Translations under genes and position numbers: made by a program | Shown here: piece by piece, positions 10,167-21,990 of the stretch | Layout: the number at the start of each line of letters is the position of its first letter | Numbering within the stretch: the stretch's first letter is position 1 | DNA from: Brachynemurus nebulosus | Taxonomy: Eukaryota > Arthropoda > Insecta > Neuroptera > Myrmeleontidae | Reading direction: 5' to 3' | DNA: 64,000 nt | Assembly (NCBI GenBank): GCA_035578155.1 | Contig: JAPWDM010000011.1 | Coordinates: 22,420,375 to 22,484,374 of the forward strand | The notes under the pieces: model-generated | What the model saw: the letters and a program-made list of their open reading frames with translations, nothing else | Databases searched by the model: none | Told to the model about the DNA's origin: nothing

Positions 10167-10959
10167 GTTTAAAAATTATATAACAAAGGAAAACACAGTA
10201 ATAGGGAAGATATTTATAAACTAATATGTGGGACAATGGGGTATTTGACAGTAGTTAAAAAAATATCTGTTTTGATTTTTAAATAATTGCTCGAATCATA
10301 ATGATACTGAATATTGCTTTTTTACAAGTTATTTCATTCAAAAATATAAAAATTTTAATTAAATAAAATTACAAAATTTACGTTGAAAATGACGTAATCA
10401 GAAACATCAAGCAAAAGCAGCTTACGTCACAAGCTCGTTCGAATATGTAGGTATTATATTGTAGTTAGGGAAAAAACTGTTTACTTTTTTGGTAACTATG
10501 AAAGAAATTTTTCAATATTAATTTTCATTACTAGACCTACTACTACTACTTAATGTTTTAGAGCTAATGACGTCATACGATTTGACGCCACCGAAAGCAT
10601 CGTTTTGGCGATCTTTTTAAAAATTGAAATTTCATCGGTGATTTTTATTAAAAATATAGTACAAAATAATTTAAAAATGTGTATTATGAGTTTAGTAAGA
10701 AGTAATAAACACACTAAGATAGTTTTTAAAAAATTGTCAAATACGCCATTCATGGATTTTGCAATTATCAGCAAATTTGGATAATTTGGATTCTACTAAT
10801 TGCTCACGGCTGTCCGACTCGCTCTTGGTCGATTTTTGAAAATCAGTGGATTTTATTCGTAACGATCAGTGGCGACGCGTGTTTTCTATAAATTATCTTT
10901 TAAGTTGTAAATTATAAGTTGTCTTTCGGTACTAATACGTATGTATTTGATACAATATA
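10167..10959. other. No gene seen
   Basis: AT-rich DNA without a recognised element. The 74-codon minus frame at 10550-10774 has low-complexity, hydrophobic composition and no family resemblance. Confidence 0.6.
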
Positions 10960-11254
10960 TATATGTACGAATAACCTTACTACTTTTGTTACAGAATCGC
11001 TGTCACCTCACTAGTTTTGGTATATAGCCGCTGTAACGGTAGTTTGGGTATACAAATGCTATGACTTCGCTACTTTTGATATAGAAATTTTATGGATAGA
11101 ATTACTGTAGAAGTGAATCGATCTTGACTAATGGTAGATTCGAAGTAAATATTTCATTATATTCAATTTTGGAAAAAAAATTCTGAAGATAGGGGTAATA
11201 GTTATTGTTCAAGTCAACATATAGTTTTCAGAATAGCAACAAAATTTTAATTTA

Positions 11255-11843
11255 CACACACCGGCATAATTAGCGGAACATAAACAAAATATAAAAACTT
11301 ATTTATTAAACAAAGTTGGCGGTTTTTTGTTCACTTTTACTTAAAATAATATTGAAGTGATGAATCAAGTGACTTTCCATAGAATTGCTTTTATTTATTA
11401 TTGATGCAAATATTTTTAAGATGTCTGTCACTTTCGAATTCAAATGCCGCTTTTTCTCAATGTGGTCGAGCTTCAAGCTGCCGTAATTGAAGAATGGCAA
11501 AGACTGTCCCAGGAGACTATAGATAACATCATTCTGAGTATAGAAAGACGAATCGAAGCTTTGATAAGAGCACGGGAGGAATCAGGCGGTATTAAAACGC
11601 TGTATTTCATTTTCTATTTGTTAAATAATCTTTAACTTAAATTATTCTTAGACGACATAAGATTCCAAAAATTTGCTATTTTATATGGTTACTTGTTTTT
11701 GCTACCGAAAATAAAGGTATATCGACTTGTGAACATGTAATTTTAAGTGAATAATTAAATAAGATTAATATTTTCTTGAAATTAAATGGTTTGTTTAATT
11801 TTTACAGATATTTTGTATGTTCCACTAATTATGCCGGTGTGTG
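11255..11843 (+). mobile_element. Tc1-like deletion derivative with TA duplication
   Basis: TIRs: the left end reads cacacaccggcataattag and continues (c/t)ggaacata. The right end is its inverse complement with one or two mismatches. TA lies on both sides (11253-11254, 11844-11845). The 589-bp element retains only the C-terminal end of a Tc1 transposase and has lost the DDE core, so it is non-autonomous. The corresponding site in repeat B copy 2 is uninterrupted, which supports the boundaries. Confidence 0.85.
11444..11596 (+). pseudogene. Tc1-type transposase, C-terminal remnant
   Basis: The frame reads VVELQAAVIEEWQRLSQETI followed by DNIILSIERRIEALIRARE. It matches the end of Tc1-family transposases (family pattern: L..ai.eeW..is.e.i..li.SmprRieaVi.akGg.TkY). 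The upstream HTH and DDE regions are absent, and the frame runs past the normal end into non-homologous residues. The usual Met/Pro of the SMPRR block is replaced. It is a decayed fragment. Confidence 0.8.
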
Positions 11844-12000
11844 TAGTTCATATAAATATACATATTTTTAAATAAATATTGTAAGACCTGTATTTGTAAA
11901 ATTGTGATTTCATGATTTCATTACATAATTCAGTATCGTCTTCTGGTGATCACATTTAAATTTTTGATTTTACAAAATCATTTAGCAGTGCGAAGCTTCT

Positions 12001-13436
12001 ACAAACGCGGAGCTGAGTGCAATCACATCGTTTGCACTGGCTTCGCTTGCAAAAGGAACTGCTACATCAATAACATTGATGTAGACTACGTGGTACAAAT
12101 GGAAAAATGCAAAAAATAGGACGGATTATCATATGGTCCAGGAATAGCAAATTGACCGTATGGTGAATTATTTCACCATTAACTGGCGAAACTGGAAACG
12201 GAAAATTTTCAAATGAAAAATATAGTGAAAAGAGTGAAATTGAAGCGCAATCGAAAGTTCTCGATAAAAAATATTTTATCTCATACTCCAATATTTGGCG
12301 AATACCCTATTTATATCTTTATATGAATAAATAACACAGAAAACCGCCTCATTTTTAGGTCGATAGATGAGAATTTCACCTTAACTTACATATTGATAAA
12401 TTAATTTCTGGAACTAAGTATTTAGTTACATTGTTCATTTATCACTGTTCCGTATCTTCAAAGTCTATTATATATTAATTATTATTGAATAGATAGCCAG
12501 CAGATATAGGTAACAGTCAAAGTGCTCTGTTATGTATCCTGAGTTAATTAAACTTCTATAGTAGTAAGAGAGTTGCTACTCCACATAAGATGCATTAGAT
12601 CAATTTCTCCATTTTGGAGATTGGTATAGCTTTTATGTATTTGTATAACTTACTGTATTACTCTTGCTAGGTGGTATCTGTATAGAATAAAGGGAACACT
12701 TCAAAGAGATATTGTATAATAATCAAGGAATAATTGTCTAAACTTCTTATATCTTTGTTGTAGTACCTTTTATACTAATTATAGCTAAGTTTAGGCCAGT
12801 GTACAAAAGTATTCGTTAAAAAAAATCGAGAGAAGTTAAAATTCAGAGTTAACTATTTTACGAAAATAAGTGTAAGGCAGCGGCAAATACATTAACATTT
12901 CATGTCTATTAGAAGTATAAAGAAATTATTCTGTCAGGTACGCAACTATTCTGTCAACAATTTCCCGTTAGGTAGAGCGGATCTTGGTCCGACTTTTGGG
13001 TATCCGATAAGTTTGGTTGAAGGATTTCTCAAAGAATTTAGTTTTATTACTTTGAAGGTTTTCGTTAAAATTCGTAAAGATTGGGTGTTTCATTCAAGGA
13101 TGACTGTGCTGGTACCTTGCTTTAAAAACGTCTGAATATTAACAATGTAGTATTTTACTATTTATTAGATTTTTAGGTTCATTCAGAGTGAATATATATA
13201 GATTCGCTTATTCGATGTTCTGAGCATTAAAATAGTGTTTAAATTTCGATTCGGGTGTAGAGTTGGTTTCAAAAAAATCGGGACAAATTTTATGGCGTAT
13301 TGTAAAGTTTTTTTTTGGCATTATAAAATAGACTGTAGTAAGTAAGTATAGATTCACAGATTGGTTCTGACCGTTCAAAGTCCAATTCTATTTGTTATGT
13401 ATCCTTTTTATTGCATTAGTACAACGTTAATTTATC
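12001..13436. other. No gene seen; small palindrome at 12062-12084
   Basis: ctacatcaat/attgatgtag forms a 10-bp stem with a 3-nt loop. The open frames here (74 and 77 codons) show no family features. No TIR element was found. Confidence 0.5.
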
Positions 13437-13552
13437 TTTGCAGATATCACTTTATAATAAAGTGGTATCTGCAAAGTAAAAATTGTTTTTCTTTTTTTTT
13501 TTTAAATTTAAAATGGAATACCATAAAGTAACACTCAAGTCTATCAAATATG
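13437..13552 (+). repeat. Penelope-type terminal-repeat remnant with foldback
   Basis: The arms tttgcagatatcacttta and taaagtggtatctgcaaa are almost perfectly inverted. The right side continues with text shared with 45662-45760 in reverse complement: aataaagtggtat, aaagtaaaaattg, then aaaatggaataccataaag and ctatcaaatat. At 45762-45793 this text flanks a hammerhead-like motif. The present copy is therefore a terminal-repeat remnant from which that motif has been lost. Confidence 0.55.
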
Positions 13553-14405
13553 TTAATTTATTTCTTATTTATTTATCATAGTTTTAATTACACAACTCTA
13601 AAAAAAAGCAAAATATTTCAAATTTTTTAAAAACAACTCTACGCTCTACAATAATACTTTATATTGTTCACTGTCCAGTACTTTAGGCTCATTTTAGTAT
13701 GAATTTCAATTAGGTACCTTCCTAAGAAATATAAGAAAATTATCTATATTTTCAGTAAAAATATGCCAAATATAGTTGCAGTTGGTATGGTCTTTCTTAT
13801 CAAAAAGCATTTTACCGATATAATAGTTATTATATATAGATACTAAGCTTTTAACTTAATTTATAGAAAATTGTTGAAGACAAATGTAGGTGCCGTTGCG
13901 ATGTCTATTCTTAATTAACTGAACAATAAGTTTACTGCCATCAAAGATCAAAGAGAGCAAGAAATTAATTCAGAATAGAAGACGCACTACTTTTATCACA
14001 CATACAAGTATGTAACACAAAGACTTCATACAGTAAACTAGTACTTACCTTTAGAATCATCTAATTCATATTCACTGAATGTGAATAGATATATAAACAC
14101 TTTTAACGGTGTTAAACATCAAAGTAACGCAAAAAAACGTATGAAAAATAAACATATTTTTTCAACGAATTTCCATTACGAAAATTATATTATTACAGCC
14201 GGGGTCAGCGTGCGCAACTTCAAAGGAATAAATTTTTCAAGAACGTTTGCAAAAAATGTTATTAATCCATTATATTAAATTGACCCTTTTTAATATTTTC
14301 TTACTCAGCTATCGCTATTTCTTATTCCTATTGTTGATATTATTGATATTATTCCTATTATTGATAAAAATGATTTTTTAATTCAAATATTAAAATTTTA
14401 TGATT
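13553..14405. other. No gene seen
   Basis: AT-rich DNA with short attgttgatattattgat-type local repeats near 14330-14360. No coding or element structure is supported. Confidence 0.6.
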
Positions 14406-14407
14406 TA

Positions 14408-14785
14408 ACGTAAAAGCCCCTATATCGAAACACTATTTTTAGGTGTGTAATTAAACTGGCTTATAAATATTGACAAATAAATTAAACACCAATTTTTGTT
14501 TTCTTAATAAGCATGAAAGAAAGTTTTTTTAATCCAATGAATATGTTTTTAAAGAAATACAACCCAAAAATTTTTATTTATTAATGTTTTTCTTTTACAA
14601 AATGTCGACATCTATATCCAAACAGAGAAATATTAATGACACTAGAAGTTGGGAACCGATACACAAACAGACGTGTAATATGAGTATATGACGCGTAGAG
14701 TGACATTTAGACGTCAAAGTAGGAAACAGAATGGTTTAAGTATCAGACGTAAATAGAGGATCAAAATACTGTATTCAACAAAAAT

Positions 14786-14859
<74 letters not shown>

Positions 14860-15027
14860 CTTTAATTAAGGAAACATTAAATGCGAGGTGAATTTAAATT
14901 GAAAAATAATCATTCTATTAATATTAACTTTTGTTATCAGAGGTTTTTTCAGAAATAACTTCACTAATATATAAAAGTCAAAACTGTTCGGACATATGAT
15001 CGGGTTCCGGTATAGAGGCTTTTACGT
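14408..15027. mobile_element. MITE family 1, copy 2, with (TA)n expansion
   Basis: The ends acgtaaaagcccctata and its inverse (tatagaggcttttacgt) are flanked by TA (14406-14407, 15028-15029). The interior near 14880-14960 (aatgcgaggtgaattta, aataatcattctattaat, cagaaataacttcac) matches the 1677-1906 MITE. It is longer because of extra left-hand sequence and a TA array. There is no ORF of note. Confidence 0.75.
14791..14857. repeat. (TA)n microsatellite
   Basis: About 33 perfect units inside the MITE. Confidence 0.95.
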
Positions 15028-15029
15028 TA

Positions 15030-16203
15030 TATAATTATTTATTTATTTCTTATCTTTTGAATCAACAAAATGTATTATTGCTTGAAAAGAAAATTTATTT
15101 TTTAATCGGAAGAAAAAAGAATCACAAAAATTTTTAATCTTTGAACACACAGAAATTGTTTTGACAGTTGACTGATAAATGAAAAAAGTTTTTCAAATAG
15201 ACTATCTTCCGAGAATTAGAAATCAAACAAACGTATATCCGTTCGCACGTCGCAATTATATGCACGGAAATGGACGAACGAGGCGCTTTCAATCTACGAA
15301 TACGCATTACTTCACAGCTGTTTGAACTGTTTGTCCATATCCGAGCGTATTAAATTTCACAGCTTTCCGTAACCCAGTGGATGTTAGGCTATTACAAGTA
15401 ATGGTCTCAAGGCAGGACCTGTTGATTTTGATGGAACTAGGATGTGGAACACGTATCACATTCTATTGAAATAAATAAAGTGTTTAAAACAATTTTTTAA
15501 AACCCGTAATTTAGGATCGAAATCGGATTTTGTCGTGACACCCCTTGCGCCATCAAAAAGTCATCTTGGCTGTACACACGTCACAAAATTTTCTGAAATT
15601 CTATTATAATTATTATAAGTTACCATTTAATAATATGAAAACCTATATTTATTTTATTGAAGAGTAATTTTCGTCAGATAAATATTAGACGATTGGCGTG
15701 TGTTCTAAAATGTGCTGACGTCAATTAACGTCATAATGGCGATACGATCGTACCGTAACGATAAACCGAGACCGACGATTTAGTAGAATTACTAGTATGA
15801 TGTTATTTATTCGTATCATAGTTATCAACAGAGGTTACAATGAGGTTGTATACATACTATATATGTATGTATAAAAGGAACTTACAACGAAACGTTCTTT
15901 GATGTCAGTTTCCGATTTTGATGTAATTTCGTTTACGAACCCCTATTTATTTTTATCTGTCACCGTGGCCTTTTAAGGGGCGAAATCGTCTCTCGAAATT
16001 AGGGTAAGATTTCGATTTTACTTAATTATTTGAAAACTACAACAGATAGAGGAAAATTTTAAATTGACACAGCAGCTTTTTTCAAAGAAGTTTCCATTGA
16101 TGTACAAGAATTCAGTGTTAGATATATTGGAGGGGTTATTCGGGTAAAGTTGCAAACAAAATTTCGAATAAAGACCTTTTGGTAATTCAAAATCGGAGAA
16201 GTA
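15030..16203. other. No gene seen; fragment similar to the 55657-57200 foldback at 16028-16150
   Basis: The text gaaaactacaacagatagag followed by gaaaattttaaattgac resembles 55829-55862 of the large foldback (gaaaactacaagagatagag, gaaaactttaaattgac). It is probably a relic of the same family. A slightly GC-richer patch at 15235-15420 has no recognisable frame. Confidence 0.45.
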
Positions 16204-16268
16204 CGTAGGATGTGCCAAAAGTTCTCGGCCTGAGTATTAAAAAATACAGAGAGAACAGTGAAAATAAT

Positions 16269-16579
16269 TTATTTTTCTATATAACCGCTCTCTATTTCAA
16301 TACACTTATTATAAGGTGGGATAAACATCTCTATGCCTTTAAAATAATAAGCAAATTCTTTGTAGCGATTCTACAAGAGCGATGTTTTCGGAAGTGATCG
16401 AATCTGCCGGACGTCCAGAACGATCATCGTCGTTGAGAGACTCGTACCGCAAACGAAACCTTTGGCACGACTTTCCCGTATACACTATCCAATCTGTCCT
16501 TAATTTCTTCTGGAGTTTGTCCTTCTTTTGTCAGAAATTTTATGACTACACGATATTCAATTTTTGAAACGGTTGACAT
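16269..16579 (-). pseudogene. mariner transposase, internally deleted and frameshifted
   Basis: The start ATG at 16579 opens MSTVSKIEYRVVIKFLTKEG followed by QTPEEIKDRLDSVYG, the typical N-terminal helix-turn-helix of this mariner clade. After VPK the text jumps into RVSLNDD. The family's FxxVKxWxxEF segment is lost and the frame shifts by one. In the new frame DDDRSGRP and SENIALVE follow, the conserved linker. The whole DDD catalytic core is then missing, and the sequence resumes with YYFKGIEM and YNKCIEIE then YIEK-stop, the family's C-terminus. The frame starting at 16579 stops at 16424. No active enzyme is possible. Confidence 0.85.
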
Positions 16580-16658
16580 ATTGACTTTACACTTTGACAA
16601 CAGAATAAATAAAACACATGTAAACTCGTCCACTGTGTTTATGATTACTAGAGATATA

Positions 16659-17553
16659 CAGTAGAACCTGTTTAAGTTGGACACCCGCGGTGCAATCAAA
16701 AACTGTCCAACATAAACAGGTGTCCAACATATGCAAAATACCAAAATCATCTACGCTTAGTAATTTTAAGGTTAACACTAATTTAGAATATAATGCAAAA
16801 TTAATTATTTTTAAAGTAATACATATACACACATCTACGTATCAATATTTATTGAAATAAACTATCGAATAACAATCGTAATACATACATATTATAGATA
16901 TTTAAACATTATCTTTCGTAAAAAAATCACTTATCTTAGTTTGTTTGGATACAATTTTTAGGAAAATTTTGCTTTCTAATTTGCTTTGAATTTTGACTTC
17001 ACTTCAAAATATTCCCAACAGTTGATTTGGAAATTCCAAATTGGTCGGCTGCCTTTCTTAAACTAACACCATTCTCTACTAAGTCTATAACATTTTTTTT
17101 CTTTTCAATGGTCAATTCTACTAAACATTTTCGCTTCGAACTCATGGTGCTAAATTTGTAACTAATAAATATTCAAGAGATCTGTACACATGAAATCACT
17201 GCTGATTATTGACTAATAACCATTGTGACTGCCGAGCTTTTATATTTTTAGGACATAACTAACACGTGTTTCGGTCACGTGTAAAAATTCAATTATTATA
17301 ACTGTCATAACATAACTAACACGTGTTTCGGTCACGTGTAAAATACATGAATGTCCAACGTAAACAGGTCAAAATATCAAAAATCATTTTAAAAAACTGT
17401 CCAAATTAGACAGGTTTCCAACATATAGAGGTGTCCAACTTATAAGTATTAATATGCATTTAAAACAATGTAATTTCGCCAGGCCAATTGAAAAGTGTCC
17501 AACTTGAGCAGGTGTCCAGTATACAGAGGTGTCCAACTTGGCAGGTTTCACTG
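16659..17553 (-). mobile_element. pogo/Tigger-like element nested in mariner
   Basis: TIRs: left cagtagaacctgtttaag then ttggacacc. The right end in reverse complement reads cagtgaaacctgccaag then ttggacacc. TA is on both sides (16657-16658, 17554-17555). Subterminal copies of gtccaac and caggt recur near both ends. At 895 bp it retains only an N-terminal HTH ORF. A tandem duplication of ctaacacgtgtttcggtcac occurs at about 17260 and 17314. It lies upstream of the mariner start codon and is younger than the mariner copy. Confidence 0.85.
16999..17145 (-). pseudogene. pogo-type N-terminal HTH (CENP-B/psq-like), truncated
   Basis: A 48-residue frame opens MSSKRKCLVELTIEKKK and continues with IDLVENGVSLRKAADQFGIS then KSTVGNIL before a TGA. 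This is the DNA-binding HTH found at the N-terminus of pogo/Tigger transposases (family pattern: ltl.eKl.ii..le.g.s...la..fgv.kSTv..i). The second HTH and the DDE core are missing. The ORF lies within TIRs of the right type, which supports the call. It was deleted in an ancestor of this non-autonomous element. Confidence 0.8.
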
Positions 17554-17637
17554 TAATAGTTTCTGTGAGTATAAATTACGTCACCTTTAAATAAGTTTAA
17601 TCATGTTAGGCCGAGAACTTTTGGCGCTCCCCCCGTA

Positions 17638-18671
17638 TATATGGAAACTATAATTCACAAAAAACACTAGTTGATCCACTGAATATATAATTTAAGGTGG
17701 ATGTTCTAAATTTTATGTTTATGCTTTCGTCTCGCTTTCGTGACGGGAATTAATGTTAACTATCTATTTTTTGTGTTTTAATTTTAGAAATAAATATTTT
17801 GTTTTCTTTTGTCAGCCAATTGTTGGCTGGCGATTAACATCTGCCTCGTAAGTCCATCTTTATTTATTCTTTTAACGCCTTAACCACGGTAAGAACCAAA
17901 GTCTGTCGTCGCGTAGGGTACTGGCGGTATAAATCCGGTCTAATGATAATCCCTGTACCGCTGTGATATGTGGCTAGTGATGCTGGTTTATTAAGCTTGT
18001 AGATATACATTATATGTATACATAAAGTGTCACTGCTGTCATTTCACTGTTGTCATTTAATTAATTAACGTTAACATCAACTGGACATTACGTATTCGTA
18101 CAGTGAAACTTCATTTTGTTTGATTAAATCACCCAAAAAGAAGTTAAAATAGTGATAATCTTACAATAAGGAACTCTGATCAGATCACTCTCGTGTTCGT
18201 CCAATTTTAACACGGTTAATAGATATTGAGTCATAGATTACCGGGGAAGTGTACAACTTTTCGTTTTTCGACAGTATAATATTTGCTGAAGTCAAAAATA
18301 TCTTAAATAACAATGGCAAACTGTAACAGACAACGTATTGTAGAACAATTCAAACATTTTTCATTTATTGCAAACAGATTTGGATAAAATTTAAGTATAC
18401 AGAAATAATAAAAAAGCTTAATTTAGTCTGTTGGCTGCTCACTTACGGAATCTTAATTGTGCGAATCCATGTTGCCTTTGGTCAATTTTTCTTTTTTTTT
18501 GGGGGGGGGGGGAAATAGTTAATTTTATAGATTATATTTCTGTCTTCTATTTTTGTTATACATATTCGAAGAAATAATCAGCACGTAATCAGTTATTTGA
18601 ATTTGCAAATCTTTGCTAGTAAATCAATTAAATTTATTTTGATCCTAATTATTTTTCGTTTATTAAAAATA

Positions 18672-18703
<32 letters not shown>

Positions 18704-18810
18704 TAAAATGACTATGAGAGAATTTTTCAATCATCAGTAACTATTGTGACGATATTAATTCGTCACATCCATTCATGTTATTTCATTTGGAACTCGATAG
18801 TCGATACCAC
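17638..18810. other. No gene seen; G-run and 32-bp poly-T
   Basis: A T-run followed by a G-run lies at 18489-18512 and a poly-T tract near 18670-18701. A segment near 18205-18240 (attttaa, then atattgagtcatagattac) resembles the DNA just left of the 8515 element, so it may be another edge of that family. Confidence 0.45.
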
Positions 18811-18895
18811 ATTTTTAATTTTTATTTTTTATATTACATTTATGGAACCACGCTCTGCTACCATAAATGTAATATAAAAAAGAAAAATTAAAAAT
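18811..18895. repeat. Long hairpin, 35-bp arms
   Basis: atttttaatttttatttttt followed by atattacatttatgg is mirrored by ccataaatgtaatat and its A-rich complement across a 15-nt loop. One or two arm mismatches are visible. It could be a tiny foldback element or a cruciform-prone sequence. Confidence 0.8.
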
Positions 18896-19127
18896 TAAAT
18901 TAAGGCTTTTATTTGGGGGTTGTTTGTTTTGGGATACGTCCAGCAGAGTACCTGCAGGTGTTGTGGAGATGAAAGAGGGTGGAAAGCTTTGGCTGGTAAT
19001 GTAGGAAAATTACAATAAAAAATGTAATTTTTGTCCACATCTGCCCCCCTCCCCTATGTATTTAGCAAATTTTATCTAATTAAATTTAAATTTTCAAATT
19101 ACGACTAGAATTGTATTTTTCCGTTCT

Positions 19128-19805
19128 TTTTAGTCGAATTTTTTCTTGACAAAATTAGACTTATACAGCCTATACGACAAGAACGGCGAGAGGCGAGAGT
19201 AGGGGCGCTATCCGTTTTCGGACGATTCTGTAGAAAAGCTACCTTTTCCCGCTACCTTTTAATATGTGTAGGGCCCCCCTATGGAAATTATGAGCTCAAA
19301 TTTGGTCAATGGGGCTCATTCCGATGCACAACAATACTATCAAAGAGAGGTCAAATTTTGGGCAAATTTTGGATCTGACTCAACCTTTAAGGGGGTGGTG
19401 GGGGGCGGGGGCGGTAAAACAATAAAACTTTTCCAAACCGGTTTAAAACCTTTTTTTAAAGCCCCGATAAACCGGACACTCATCATCAGTTTTGAAACCA
19501 CCAAAGTGACAAATCGCTTGTGGATTTTCAATTACATTTCGCTTGTAGACACTCAATACCGAAGATGAAAGGAAAAATTCGACTTCCGTGATGGGGCTCC
19601 GCTGCTCATGGCGTTTTATAACAAATGAAATACATACATATTGAGTAATTTAAAAATGTTATTAAAGTCACTGTTTATTTATAAATTAGGAATTTTGGAT
19701 TTTTATTATTTATAAAATAGAAATTTTGGATTTTTTTGGAAAGAAAAAATATCTTCATAAAGGCCTTCCAGTGTCCTTTTTTAATATTTAAAAATAAAAC
19801 ACAAA

Positions 19806-19808
<3 letters not shown>
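19128..19808 (-). repeat. Repeat family A, copy 3 (inverted, internally deleted)
   Basis: Read on the minus strand it starts at gcctttgtgttttattttt and passes through the caaaatttctattttataaa block. It then carries the gagcagcgg(a/g)gccccatcac module, which precedes the block in copy 2, and jumps at ggttttaaaccggtttgg directly to the final third. It ends with the gcctctcgccgttctt tail and shared cgact. The internal ~165-base units are missing, and no TA array stands at the usual place. The different module order hints at two overlapping family variants or recombination. Confidence 0.75.

Positions 19809-19849
<41 letters not shown>
19809..19849. repeat. (TA)n microsatellite
   Basis: About 20 units abutting the left end (in element orientation) of repeat A copy 3, at the position of tatgtttta in copy 2. 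Confidence 0.9.
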
Positions 19850-19854
<5 letters not shown>

Positions 19855-21356
19855 ATACGTTATGAAAGTATTGTTTAAATAAATGTGTACTATCGAATAT
19901 TATACGTATTAAACGTGCATTTAATTTCAATAGTCTGTATTGTTATGGAAATGTATACCGTATGTTCAATTAAAAAAATTCTAATTGTTTGCGGACTCCA
20001 ATACCGTACAATATGTTTTTACAGTCAATTGACTCCTTTGGAATTAATTGGATTCATTTTATATATGCCTGAAAGCTATTCGAAAGACCGGGAGCTAGGC
20101 TATTCACACATAAATGTGTTTTCCGTTCATAGCACAAATAAAACATGTTTCGATGCAAGAGTGTTTATTTTGTCACTCCAAGCAGTTGGAAAAATGATGT
20201 TTAAAGCGAATTTAGTGGGTAGGAAAAATTAATTTTGCATTTGCCCGTTTAATTAAAGATGCTTAAAATTTTGTGGAAATATTTTGATTTTTTAAAGTAA
20301 GGGAAAGACAAACAAAAGTTAGTTGTTTAATAATCTGATACTTAAATTTTAAAAAAAAATTCTTTCAGATGTGCTGCTTATGTATTTATGATTTAAAGTG
20401 AAGCAATTTTTTGTTAGGCGTAGGTAGGGTTGACAGAGGCTAGTATTAACGGGGGTAGGTATTAACAGGCCAATTTCTGCCAAACTATGCACCAGCAAAT
20501 TAAGTACGTCCGGTTGTTGTCATTAGTAAATGACCACGGACACGTTGTGGCCAGTCAGCCTTCGGCCAGTTGCCGCGAAACAAAGTTGTGAGTAAGGCGT
20601 AGATTTTATTAGGTAAAAGATTATTTTTAAGTCGATAGTTTTTTGATTTAAAGCATGATTGTATACCTTAAAGAAGCTGAATTTATTTCAACGGTAGCAG
20701 ATTCCATCTTGTATGTCTCAATTTGTTATTTTGTCATTTGCCATTTTGTTATTTTTCGATAAAATTTCGTAATTGTGGTTCCGACCAGAATGGCATATCT
20801 ATAGATTAGGCTAGTTAAGAATTTTTGATTTCAAATGTCCCCAAGAGTCAAAATCACGCGGGCCATCAAGCTGTGTTTTTTTTGGGGCGCCAACTTCAAG
20901 TGATAATAATAATAATAAAACAAAATTTAATTTGTTAAAAAAAAATTTTTTTGTTACCTTAAGATGTAAATAAAAACATTAAAAATGCAAAACTTTTCAT
21001 TTGTTCTTTCTCAAAAAAAACTGCCTCTAAAAATAGGCATGAGAAACAGCCCAAGTTACCAGACTGCTACCTTAAATTGTCACTTCGATGATGATTATTA
21101 AGGCTGAGTTATCAATTATCATATAATTCAAGAATTATAATAATGTTAAATAAATAATTAAAGAAAACTCCCATAGCGCACGCTCCCATTTAGCAATTTC
21201 GTCGCACACAAAATGTGTATAATTGCACCCCTCCGTGTTTTAATGCAAATATGTTTGAATGTGTTAGTGTCTAAGTAATAGTTTGTAACTGTAAATCATA
21301 CAAATATATAAATCAGAAACATTGACGCCCGTGCTCTTTGACTTTCTCATTTAGCA

Positions 21357-21360
<4 letters not shown>
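19850..21360. other. No supported gene; 115-codon frame of unknown status
   Basis: The plus-strand frame at 19885-20232 (115 residues) has no recognisable domain, and frames of this size are expected by chance in 64 kb. At 20425-20470 the text agggttgacag followed by gtattaacgggggtaggtat resembles the ends of the 35824 element family in style. No opposite terminus was found. Confidence 0.4.

Positions 21361-21428
<68 letters not shown>
21361..21428. repeat. (TA)n microsatellite
   Basis: About 34 perfect units. Confidence 0.95.
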
Positions 21429-21430
<2 letters not shown>

Positions 21431-21774
21431 ACCACGCACTTAATTTTGTCGCTCGACTATTCCTTATATGTGCTTTACATTTTTAGCTTTAATTTTTTAG
21501 AAGTTCAAACTATCTTTTAAAGTAAAAATATTTTTTACTTCTTGTAAAATCGATTTTAAAATATTTGTAAAAAATCCTTATTTATCGCCAATACAGAATC
21601 AAAAGCAATGCCAGTTTGTCCATTCAACACCCAAAATATCATGATCAGACTCTTTTTAGACGCCTTATATCTCAGCTTTCAGATTTTTCCTAGTTTTACG
21701 GATCATTTTGTTAGGTCACAAATGTATTCTGTTTTATGTGATTAAAATTTATTCAAATTCGTTAGGGTTGTTTT

Positions 21775-21990
21775 TCTGCAAATGACCGATCTGTTCATTT
21801 TCGAGGAATTTTCAAAATTTAAGGGCGGCCGGGCTCCCACAATAACTTTTGGTTGTATTTATTGTTTGTGTGGTTGTGTATCTTGGTAAACGTTTTCCCC
21901 ATACCAATTTTCATCGAAATCCGTTAAGTGATTTCATAGTTGGACATGAAAATATCTCTCCTGACAGACCGACAAACAAACATCTTTTTT
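21775..21990 (+). repeat. Insect LINE/RTE-type 3'-region fragment (tentative)
   Basis: The phrase ataccaattttcatcgaaat followed by ccgttaagtgattt and cctgacagaccgacaaacaa is the kind of text seen at the 3' ends of many insect non-LTR and related repeats. No ORF accompanies it. The family call is from memory of the motif and is uncertain. Confidence 0.4.

Larger units (their letters stand above)
10960..12000 (+). repeat. Repeat B, copy 1, interrupted by a Tc1-like element
   Basis: The left part (10970-11090) is a degenerate minisatellite of units near 31-37 bases, based on accttactacttttg(g/t)tatagaa and gctgtaac. It is followed by unique text shared with 31030-31400: ttttcagaatag, gcaacaaaattt, then after the insertion gttcatataaat, aaataaatattgt, atttgtaaaattgt and cacatttaa. 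Copy 2 at 30190-31400 runs through the insertion point without a break. It acts as a paralogous empty site for the 11255-11843 element. Confidence 0.75.
16204..17635 (-). mobile_element. mariner deletion derivative, split by a pogo-like element
   Basis: The TIRs align over about 28 bp: left cgtaggatgtgccaaaag then ttctcggcct, right in reverse complement cgggggga(g)cgccaaaag then ttctcggcct. TA lies outside both ends (16202-16203, 17636-17637). Without the nested element it is about 535 bp. It encodes only the N-terminal HTH and the C-terminal tail of a mariner transposase on the minus strand. It was non-autonomous before or after being split by the 16659-17553 insertion. Confidence 0.85.

Noticed and set aside
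19885..20232. 115-codon plus frame as a gene
   Set aside because: No domain and AT-driven composition. A few frames of this length are expected by chance in 64 kb.
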